A DNA stretch of 35,930 nucleotides from Ectocarpus siliculosus (lineage: Eukaryota > Sar > Phaeophyceae > Ectocarpales > Ectocarpaceae): assembly GCA_000310025.1 (NCBI GenBank), contig FN649742.1, forward strand, positions 4,375,494-4,411,423, written 5' to 3'. Shown here one piece after another: positions 1 through 8,562 of this stretch. Below the pieces are notes generated by a model that was not told the origin of the DNA, ran no database searches, and worked only from the letters and a program-made list of their open reading frames with translations. Position 1 is the first letter of the stretch; each line of letters opens with the position of its first letter. The position numbers and the translations under genes were made by a program.

Positions 1-240
1 CCCGGGGGTTTTTTGTTTTTTTTTTTTTTTTTTTTTTGGCCAGGGGGGGGGGGGTGTTTTCCCCAAAAAAGGGGAGGATTTTGGTTTTTTTGCCCCCCGG
101 GGGGGTGGGGGGGGTGTTCCCGCGGGGCCAAAAAAGGGGCTGGGAAACCCCGGGCCCCAAAAAAAAACAGGGCCCGGTTTAAAAATTTTTAAGCCCCCCC
201 CCCCCCCCCCCCCCCCTCCCCCTTTCCCTGTTTTTCCTGA
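1..240. other. Low-quality contig end
   Basis: This stretch consists of long runs of G, T, A and C with almost no normal sequence complexity, and it stops abruptly where ordinary sequence begins near position 240. That pattern is typical of an unreliable read end and not of a biological repeat. Nothing should be annotated in it. Confidence 0.8.
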
Positions 241-251
241 CGGGGCCACAG

Positions 252-522
252 CGCTTTGAGACTAGAGGCGGACGTCGACCGAGCTGTACAGAACCTCGAG
301 ATGCGCATTCGGCGATTGTTGTCTATCGTGTCTGGAGGAGGTGATGAGGACGATTCGTCCACGAGCTCGTCGCCGCCGGGGCCTACGTATAGGAAGGGAG
401 ACGCCTCTCCCGGTCAAAACCAGGGGGCAGCGGCAGCGGCGGTGGCAGCCGCAGCAACGACAGCAGCAACAGCTGCAGAGGCTGAGGCACCGGCAGTAGA
501 GGTTGAACGACACTCTGTTTGA
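252..522 (+). CDS. Probable 3' terminal exon, partial gene, unknown product
   Basis: An open frame enters from the low-quality left edge and ends at TGA 520-522. A possible acceptor CAG ends at 251, with one base before the first full codon GCT. The first 25 or so residues form an amphipathic charged helix (LEADVDRAVQNLEMRIRRLL), followed by an acidic Gly/Asp/Ser linker, then a poly-alanine stretch with Thr and Glu, and a short acidic tail. Composition is that of a coiled-coil segment with a low-complexity C-terminus. No family is recognisable. The opposite strand is also open here because of the GC-rich Ala repeats, but its protein is an unconvincing Cys/Arg mixture. The rest of the gene lies outside the window. 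Confidence 0.35.
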
Positions 523-1591
523 ATTCGAGGGCGTGAAGCAGCAGATGTAGAGGTCGAACCGTTTTGGCAGCAGTGGCTAGTACCCGGTAAAGAGGTTGGT
601 GACGGTGGTGTGGTTTGTTGACCTGGATGTTTGTAAAAACACAATTTTCCTCGTGGTGAGCACGTATGCGGATATGTTGATCAAGGGGCACCGGTGTTGA
701 CGAAGGGCGCGGTGATCCGGTGTACGATTTTGCGGAAGCGCGCTACACTGTCTTGCCCCTCTCACAGAATGTTACACCATGCCTGGGGTGACTGATACCT
801 GTTCGTTGAAATGTGTCTTGTGTATCCGTTCGCAGAACGCACACCGACCTCGGCACGTGAGGCACTCTTGCTTTGTGCTCTTCTTGCCCTTTGACTGGTG
901 GCCATCACTTTTTGTCCCTGTCGAAGCACACACTCAAAAGCCGTGTGTGTGTGTTGCAACGATGAGGGGTGTTGTGCGTGTGTTCGTCCCGTCCAATCTG
1001 GGCGCCACTGCAGTCTATACCTTTCGGCAAGTGCACATGTGTTTGCTGGGACCACACAGGAGGCAGTTCGAGGTTCGACGTGCGTAGATTCCAAGCTCGA
1101 TTCAAACACTTGTACTTGGCTTTTTTTCGCGGTCAGAAACAGAGAAGCAGAGAGGAGATACCGTTCGAACCAACTGCAAGTTGTTTTGTTGTACTTCGTA
1201 CAATTCATGGACCATGCTGTATGCTCGAGGGATTGTTCGTGAGATTCTGGACAAACTCCACAGGACAGCCAGCTGACAGCTGACCTAGATATCTGACCAA
1301 CCGTTGCATCTATGCATACACCGACCGGCACACCTGCACACCAGTACACAGAGGCCTTGAAGCCCTTGAAGGAATGCTGCGGTTGCTGCGGCGATAATTG
1401 CAATTGGTTCGAATTTCGAACCCTACCTTTCGCCGAACCGTGGGGATCGATGTGTCCGAACCGAATGTTACGATTCGAATCTTCCGAGCTTCCGAGTCAT
1501 CATCAACCCCGGCCATGTCATCCACTCAGCGCAGATGTGCAGTGTGTGCTATCTTTTGACAGCGGTGTTAGGGTCAACGCTTAGCCCTCGT
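523..1591. other. Intergenic region, no supported gene
   Basis: Several medium-length open frames exist on both strands, including a 213-codon one on the minus strand (762-1403). They lack coding-like third-position GC, recognisable domains and convincing splice context. Around 1400-1490 there are short AT-centred palindromes of the type GGTTCGAATTTCGAACC. Nothing else is supported. Confidence 0.5.
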
Positions 1592-1810
1592 ATGGTAGGT
1601 ACATCAGCCCGCGTGAGAGTCTGGAGGACGACTCGTCTCCTCCTGGTATTCCTCCTGTTATGCTCTCTTCCTCGGTCTCTGTCGCTGCCTCGTTCTACCG
1701 CTGCGGCTGCTGCACAACGCTGGACGCTCCCCCAGTCCAGCGTTAACCTTCGGGATCAGACAAGAAGCAACCTGCGCAATGGAAACCGGCCGAGAAGATC
1801 TGCTCGTTCG
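1592..1810 (+). CDS. Candidate first coding exon with signal peptide
   Basis: ATG at 1592 opens 73 codons that end exactly at a good donor (TCG|GTAAGC at 1811) in phase 0. The first 26 residues look like a secretory signal or membrane anchor: basic residues (R7, R9, R12, R15), then a hydrophobic run LLLVFLLLCSL at about 16-26, then a Pro/Ser/Ala-rich stretch. The remainder is polar and Arg-rich. The next coding exon downstream on this strand, at 6203, also opens in phase 0 and has no start codon of its own, so the two could belong to one gene, but the 4.4-kb intron this implies is long and unproven. It may equally be a chance open frame. Confidence 0.25.
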
Positions 1811-2252
1811 GTAAGCCCTGGCTACTACGTGCATAGCTCCTGTGCTGCTGGGGAGCAGCCTCAGTCTTATCTCTTGTTCGTGAATATTTTATTCGAAAGG
1901 GAGAGAAAGCCAACGGGATAACGGGATAGAAATAAACCTTCAGTTGCTGACGTACCAACAATGCAGGACGTTGTTCCGCCCTGCATTGTTCGTTGTTCCG
2001 CCATACCACCAATGCAGAGAGACATCATTGGTTCAGCCACTGCACAGCAGTCACAATCGTGCTGAACGAGTAGCAACTGGGCAGGCCACAGACAACAGGG
2101 TGTGGTGACCAGAACGATCTTCTTGCTAGGCGTGAAGGGAAATAGCCAAGGCGCGTCACCTATCTACCGCTTCTTTTTTTTTTTTGTATTCACTTCAATC
2201 TCAGGGCTCATAGCTTATATTGTATAGTCTAGTGCTTGCGCCGTTTACGTAA

Positions 2253-2430
2253 GAGTCGGAGAGATGGTGGCGCACCGGGTACGATCGATTTTTAAATGTT
2301 TTTCTTTTTGTTTTTTGCCACACCCCGGTGCGATCTCTCCGACCCCGGTGCGGAAAATATGCGAACAATCTCATTTAGCTTTTTCAAGGCACCCCGGTGC
2401 GATCTCTCCGACCGGTGTGATGCCCGATGA
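2253..2430. repeat. Cluster of a 24-bp palindromic motif
   Basis: The motif CACCCCGGTGCGATCTCTCC, followed by GACC, occurs in direct orientation at about 2327-2350 and 2390-2413. A diverged inverted copy lies at about 2253-2280. A related palindromic copy, TCGCACCGGGTGCGA followed by TCTCGCCGACC, lies at about 4297-4322. The spacers are AT-rich. Similar wording (ATCGGxGTCTTGGCACxGGGGTG) appears at 15.2-16.6 kb. The function is unknown; it could be ends of small transposons or a palindromic binding site. Confidence 0.55.
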
Positions 2431-2444
2431 AATACAACACATAG

Positions 2445-2625
2445 CGACCGCTTACATGTAGATACTGTAGTTGTTGTTGTTGTCTTCACATTAAAAACCG
2501 TTCCGTTCTCTCTGCTCAGCACCTTCTTCTGTCCGTACTAGTCTAGCACTTGACGGGATCGATTCCCGTGGTCACATGCTAACTTACCCAAAAAAAGGTA
2601 TACGAAAATAAAATGGACCCGGTCC
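2445..2625 (+). repeat. Dispersed repeat, TTGTTGTTGTCTTCACA family, copy 1
   Basis: The core GTTGTTGTTGTTGTCTTCAC is followed by CTCTCTGCTCAGCACC and, about 100 bases on, by AATAAAATGGACCC. The same ordered landmarks recur at about 30460-30670. Parts of the family occur inverted at about 29877-29995 and 34036-34132. Confidence 0.55.
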
Positions 2626-3012
2626 GCAAGCCAATAAAAGTCAACGACAGATAGTCTAGGCCACTCCGCTCGCCTCTCTGCACGCTATGCGAGGTAACCC
2701 TAGATTGGAAAAAGATAGAAAAAGAAAAAAGAAAGAGAAAAACAAAGAGAAAGAGAAAGAGAAAAAGAAAAAAAAAAGAAAAAGAAAAAAGAAAGGAATA
2801 GAGCAGATGGAGAGAAGCAAAGGGAAAGAGCAAGACACAGACAGAGAAAGACGCACGCCTTAGCGACAAACAACAAACAAACAAACAGAACAACACAAAA
2901 CAACACAAGACAAAGCGGGTCACTCGAGCCAGCCCATGCACGTCATCGCTCACGGGGGGTTGGTGCAATGGTGCAGTGCCGGGGGGGGGGGGGGGGATAA
3001 GTCAAGCAAGAG

Positions 3013-3358
3013 GTTCATTTCGGGCAACCCCTATTTGCACGACGCGAGTGCAAATAAGACCGTGCACGACTCGACTTGTGATTGGTCAAAACAGCGCGCG
3101 CAGCGTGCGGACCACGTTCTGACATGCGGACCACGAACGTGGCGCAGCCGCGTTCGTGGCCAGTCTCGCCACCACGGCCCCGGTTGGACGTCCGTGAGGG
3201 TTAGGGTTAGGGTTAGGGTCAGGGTTGGGTTGGGTGGGTTGGGTTGGGTCGGTCACGTGTGTGTATAACCCAGTTTCAACCCATCCACGAAGGCGTTTCG
3301 AAGCGTGCACGTCTTATTTGCACGTGCGTCGTGCAAATAGGGGTAGCCGTTCATTTCG
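3013..3358. mobile_element. Non-autonomous TIR transposon (MITE) with telomere-like core
   Basis: The element occupies 3023-3348 (326 bp). Its ends are inverted repeats of about 50 bp: the left end starts GGCAACCCCTATTTGCACGA, and the right end read in reverse complement starts GGCTACCCCTATTTGCACGA. It is flanked by a perfect 10-bp direct repeat, GTTCATTTCG, at 3013-3022 and 3349-3358, which is the expected target-site duplication. Target duplications of 9-11 bp are typical of Mutator-like elements, so that superfamily is the likely source. The interior encodes no transposase, so it must depend on another element for movement. A telomere-like tract sits in the middle (3196-3250). The insertion is at the end of the coding exon at 3351-3707. 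Confidence 0.8.
3196..3250 (+). repeat. Interstitial telomere-like tract inside the MITE
   Basis: Three perfect TTAGGG units follow a GAGGG. They are followed by TCAGGG and then TTGGG, TGGG and TCGG variants. The G-runs are regularly spaced and could form a G-quadruplex. The tract lies wholly between the inverted repeats of the 3023-3348 element and so appears to be part of its cargo. Confidence 0.75.
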
Positions 3359-3707
3359 GCACGGTGTTTCGCGCCACTCGGTCCGCCTCTTCGCGTTTCC
3401 TGCCTGTCCTCGCCGTCTCGTCCGCCTGCTGTACCCCTCCCACCCCCGTGGTTGTTGCCGTGTCCGTGTTGCTGTCGGGCACCTTGTTTCGTTTGAGCGC
3501 TCGTTGTCGGCTAGCCTCCTCTTCCTTCTTGTGCCAGGAGGTAATGAACCTCTTAGCTCCCTGCAGTACCCCTGTATGCCACGGTACCCCCCGGTCCACC
3601 TTCGCTGCTTCCATCCAAGTTGTTTCCGGGACTCCGAAGAAGCATGGCTCGGCGTCCGTAGATCCGTGCTCTGCTTCGAACATCTTGAGGTCGTCCTTCA
3701 GGCACAT
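3351..3707 (-). CDS. Uncharacterised Lys/Glu-rich protein or terminal exon
   Basis: An ATG at 3707 opens 118 codons to a TGA at 3351-3353. Codon use is strongly coding-like (G or C at most third positions) and the protein is charged and sensible. It has an N-terminal acidic/basic helix (MCLKDDLKMFEAEHG), a central tryptophan-containing section (TTWMEAAK, PWHTG, FITSWHKKEEE) and a polar Lys/Arg/Thr-rich tail. A possible acceptor (GGCAG) lies directly before the ATG, so this may be the last exon of a longer gene; the frame is closed by TAG a few codons upstream. The stop codon lies inside the target-site duplication of the neighbouring MITE, so the element sits in what was the 3' untranslated region. 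No family is recognised. The 206-codon frame on the other strand is less convincing. Confidence 0.45.
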   Translation of the reverse strand: MCLKDDLKMFEAEHGSTDAEPCFFGVPETTWMEAAKVDRGVPWHTGVLQGAKRFITSWHKKEEEASRQRALKRNKVPDSNTDTATTTGVGGVQQADETARTGRKREEADRVARNTVPK

Positions 3708-3710
3708 CTG

Positions 3711-6202
3711 CCAGTTTTTCTAGTGCTACGGCGATATTTTTGCATGCACCCCGAAACCATCTCCCAGACCGGCGCTGCCTCTTTGCCTCTGAGTATTGGT
3801 ATTCACAACCAGACGATGTGCGGCGTACCGTGTACTAGAACGTAGACTGGTATACGTACGTGTACATAGATCGCAGCTTTGCATGCGGTGAGCGGTCATT
3901 GATTTGAGTGCGAGTTTGGCTCTTGCGTGACAAGGACAGTGGTTTCCATCCGGGGTACCGGTACACACGGTACCAGGTTGTCTCCCGCTTTCGTTTAGGT
4001 CTTCCTCTACGAATACCAGTACGCAAGCAGCACATCGATTTGCTTGTTTCATAAGGTAGGGGTAGGTCATGGCTTTTACGTTGTGTACTTGGGTGGTGCA
4101 CGGTTTGCAGCTACCGTACGTACCGATTATATGAAAACAACAGGCAATTCTGCGTGAACCGCACCGACCGTACATACATATGTGAAGGTCGCGCTCCGCT
4201 GACACCGTCACCACACATGACATGTAAATTGGGCGCACATGTACTTGTTTACGGCAGATCAGAAAGAGCTCAATCTTGGATTTTAGGGTCGGTCAGATCG
4301 CACCGGGTGCGATCTCGCCGACCCCTACACAGAAATACACTTTTAAATCAAATGATTTGTGCTGTGACGTCACGCACATGGAGTGGTAGAGGTTCGGATG
4401 TCGTGTGATGTACCCCTCTGAGAAGTGGCACAACCATTAAGACGGCATAATCCCTAACACTTCTGCTCGTGCTACATAACGGTGTCGCTCCCCAGTTCGC
4501 TGTCACCATAACAAAGTATTACCTAACTGCGTGTCCAGGCCAACACGCGATGTCTCCAGCTACAGCTCTGTTGGACCGGCGAGTGGGGGCGTATCCATAC
4601 ACACACACATACACATACACATGCACATCATGTTATATATACTCACAGGATGGCGGTGGCGCCGTGACACATTTCCAAGTTTTAGTATGGGAAAAAATAT
4701 GGCTCGAAGCTTGAATTATTATTATTTTTATTCTTCATGGACCGGACAAGGAAATTTTCCTACCACGACAACGACTGGTGCGTGAGTACCTCCTGCGACA
4801 CGACAAAAGCGTACTTGAATGCGACGCAACTTTGCGTGGACCTGTGACATGCGTTTATAGCTGCTGCCGAGAAACGGGTACACGTATGGTTGTCGCCGCG
4901 CAGAACTACCAGCCGAGGATGTGCTGGTCTTCTTGCATAACGACCAAACCGACAGCGGACAGCTGAGACGGCAATAACAATCTATCCCATCATATACAAA
5001 CGCATGTGCCAACAGAGCTGTTCCGGTGTGACGAATCAGCGGAACGCGTCCTAACGGAGAACACTGCTGTATCGTGCAGCGTTATTTGAATGATGTAGTA
5101 CCCCTTTGGCGTGTACCGCTACTGCTGTGTTGCGCAGCGGGCTAAGCGACTGCTGCGGTTGACACGGCAAGATATCCACTCCACCCTAAACATACGCGTC
5201 GCATGCATTGGTGGAGAGAGTTCTTCGTGAATAACGAATCAGCGCGGAGTATGTCCTATTGGGGAGCATCACTTCACGCTACAGCAGTGTTCAGCAGAGT
5301 TCTTGAAGCATGTACAGCAAGTACACCTTTGTCGCATTATAGACCGTCCTGACTGCATTTTTATTTTTCCATCTAAATCCATCAGACATGCGCAAGAATA
5401 GACTACGCATTGCAAGTATGATTGCCCTACGTAGTTTCCACATACGTATATATGTGTGGTTCTTCTCCATCCATGTCAAAGGGCGTGGGCGTTTGTTGGT
5501 GTTGCGCAGCATAAGCGATTGAGCGTATCGGAGTGGCACTGCAGACGATCGGACACCGGAAATCTCTCCAAGAATGTTTTTCGAACTATTTTTGTCAGGA
5601 ACGAACTTCAATAACATCACACGGAATGAGAGGCTACGCCGAGGAAGTACAGATCTATGCACCGGACGTGGCGTGGGGACCTCACATCGTGAACCCCAGC
5701 TTCGCTTCTACTAATGTATTTCGCAACAATTTCGTCAGCGTTTCTGCTTGTTCTGCCTCTCAAAACCCCAGCAGCCATGCCACTCATTCTGGCAGCCCGC
5801 GTCATCATAGGGCGGGGGGCCAATCGTTCCCCCTAGTACGACATACGCTAAAAATAAAGATACCCATACACCACACCCTCGCATTGTCTCTCCATCATGG
5901 GTGGAGGTTGTTGAGAGGGAGGAGGCGGGAGACATGCGCGCCAGTAAAGCAGTTCGAAGAAGGCATGTGGGCCGGCGGAAAATCCAGACGCACCTGCATG
6001 AACTACACGCCAAAGCAACAGTGCTGACTTTGTCAACTCCAACGTTCGTCTAATCCTCTGCAGGATAGTTGTCCTACCAGCAGGCGGGAGACGCTGGGCT
6101 CGTAACGTCGTAAAACCGCATCGAGAAGCGCAACAATTGCTGCATTCCGTATCATTCTTATTTGTTTTGTTCGTTCGTTTTCCGCCGACCGAACGTCTAC
6201 AG
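3711..6202. other. Gene-free region, no supported coding sequence
   Basis: Open frames on both strands lack coding-like codon use and are interrupted by AT-rich sequence. The stretch contains a palindromic repeat copy at about 4297-4322, CA/TA microsatellite at about 4598-4622, and a diverged direct repeat: ACGAATCAGCG...GTCCTA..GGAGAACACT at about 5028-5064 and again at about 5235-5271. The frame at 5533-6027 (+) overlaps another at 5617-5823 (-); neither has strong support. Confidence 0.5.
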
Positions 6203-8531
6203 CACTCGGAGTCCGCCTTGCCGACGAGAAGGGCACATCGCCATCAGCAAAGCCGCTCCACCAACACAGATTCACGGCGGCCCATCAACCGTGACCGACG
6301 GCCCAAGGGTGACATCCGCATCAACGGGCGAGGGTCCAAGCCTACCGTCCCTCGTTCTTCGCGCGCGAGAACGAAGAACACCAAGACGGCGCCGAATGCG
6401 TCGGTGACGTCATCAACAACTCCCGACGACGAGGCAGCAGCGCCTCCTCCTAGTTTCTGGCACCGGCAACAACGCACCAGCGCAGACGCACCACCAGCGA
6501 CCCGCACGGATCGCCACCGCGCCGCGACCGCAGACAGAATCCCCCCTACCACCGCGTCTAGAAGGTTCGGCCCTGGAGCGTGCGCTAGACGGCGGCGGGA
6601 CGTCGCCGCCGGCGCCTCCCCGCCGTCCCGCACAAGGCGGCCTGGCCGGATCGGGCGGGCCAAAGCTCGGCTCAAGCGTTCCAGGCGTTCGGGAGCCCAT
6701 GGGTTGGTGTCAACCGGCGCGTGTAGGTCTTTGGTGGCTCCGGGAGGCTGGTGCGAGGCGACCTCGGTCGGGAAAGCGACCGTGCACGTCGTTGCGGGAG
6801 CGCTCGCCTCGAGCCACTCCGTCGTGGCCGGTTTCGTCGTGGGCTTGGCCGTGTGGGCCTCCTGCGCCAAGAGGCTGACCGGGGCCGAAGACGACTGGAA
6901 GCAGGTCGCCAGGTAACGTGTCTGTTGGCTTGTAACCGTCGTCCGCAAGAAGAAGAAGAAGAAGAAGAAGAAGTGCTCTCACAAAATCCCGGCGCTTGTG
7001 TGATCTTTTGGTTCCGCACGTGTGTGTTTTTATTATTAGCATCGACGGCGCTAACCGGCTGACCAATGAAAATACGTCAGTCTTAGTGCGGTTGAAAACA
7101 CAAAACACTTCTATCTGCCATGAACTGGGACCCCGTGAGGGGGCAGCATGGGGGAGATTTGTCTATTCTCCGGATCAAAGACAGAAATGGTAGCAACAGG
7201 AGAACCTGTGCGTGTGTCCCTTGATCATTCGTTTTGCGGGTGTGCCCCCAGCCGCGTCTCGGTCTTGGATGCTACCGAAAGGGATGTAGGGCGGCAAGGG
7301 CTTGAGTACTATCTGCCCACACAGCAACGTCATGGCGGTACTTGGTGAAAAGGCTCATGTGTATGTGACGCCTGGCTCGCGTTCTGATGTCGAGGTTAAG
7401 GATAACTTTCCCGCGGTTTGCGCTCTGTAGGTGATATTTTCATAGTTTCTTTTTTTTCGCGACGGAGGCTAAGCTTGCGCAAAGAACTGTCATCCTTTTA
7501 ATGCTTGTGAGCGGTTGTCCACCCCATCTAGTTTGACGATGCGTCACCCCTCTCCCTTTCTCCCTATTGTCGTCTGTCGTTTTCGTGTTGCTCCATGCTC
7601 GATAACATCTGGTTCAGGATAACGATCGAGGTGGCCATCATGTGGTACTGCCATGCACTGCCGCACGGACTAGGTGCGGGGCGACCGCTCAGGGGGAACT
7701 TCGGGACGGGCAAGGTGCTACGTCCTCCAATCACAACGCAAAGCCATAGGGGGAGGAGGGGGGGGTGTACTCATAGCAGTGCGTGCCGTAGTCGTTAGAC
7801 CATTGACCTCGCAACCCTACAAAGCCGGGGCGGAGCATGCCGGTTCTCACCGGATAAGGCTCTCACATCACCAAGCGCGAAGTGCCGTGAGGTATTCGGG
7901 AGTCACAAGTCGCATGTAGGGTGCCCTGCATCGTGCTAAGGGTGTTCGGCATCTTGTCCTTGCTTCCTTTCATACGGACATAGGGGGGGTGTACTCATAG
8001 TCGTGCATGCCGTAGCCGTTAGACCATTGACCTCGCATCCCTACAAAGCCGGGACGGAGCACGCCGGGGTCTCACCGGACCAGGCTCTCACATCACCAAG
8101 CGCGAAGCGCCATGAGGTATTCGGCGAGTCGCCCGAAGGGTGCGCTGCATCCTGCTGTAAGGGTGTTCGGCATCTTATGCTTTTACTTCCTTTCATACGG
8201 ACATGGGCGGGGGGGTAACTTTGGATCTCCAGCGTCCGTTCTTGATGCTGCTCCTCGGGTCTGCCTGTCTCGTCGCTTCCAACTCTCTCACGCCCTAACC
8301 CTCCGTGTGTCATACCGCGGTTGGCGTTACAACACCACCCCAGGCCGGGGATTTGCTAGGAGCGATGTGGCATTTCTTGGGGCAGGGGACCTTCATCCGA
8401 CTGGTGGCCGCGTCGGGCCGGGTCGTCTCATTGAACGTGCTGGAGGCGAACGGGATCCTGCTGGGCCTCAGCCACCTCGGCAACGGGTTGGCCGGCTCCC
8501 GGATGAGGCGTGTTGTTGGCGCCACGGCGGC

Positions 8532-8562
<31 letters not shown>

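Larger units (their letters stand above)
1811..3012. other. Gene-free region rich in short repeats
   Basis: No coding sequence is supported. The stretch holds a cluster of the CACCCCGGTGCGATCTCTCCGACC motif (2253-2430), one copy of the TTGTTGTTGTCTTCACA repeat family (about 2445-2625) and a purine-only tract of A/G repeats (about 2706-2800). The minus-strand open frames across 2650-2970 are artefacts of that purine tract (poly Phe/Leu/Ser). Confidence 0.6.

Noticed and set aside
762-1403. 213-codon minus-strand open frame
   Set aside because: Unbiased third positions, Cys/Ser/His-rich composition, overlapping open frames on the other strand, and no domain or splice context.
2530-2580. tRNA-like T-arm (ACGGGATCGATTCCCGT)
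   Set aside because: The stem and loop resemble a T-arm, but no D-arm, anticodon arm or matching acceptor stem precedes it. It lies inside a dispersed repeat.
2656-2968. Minus-strand membrane-protein-like frames (poly Phe/Leu)
   Set aside because: They are translations of a purine-only tract, and three overlapping frames give the same kind of product.
6244-6948. 234-codon minus-strand frame opposite the first exon of the helical-repeat gene
   Set aside because: GC-rich exons keep the opposite strand open. The + strand exon is favoured because its donor phase matches the next exon at 7618. The minus frame cannot be fully excluded for the Arg/Pro-rich part.
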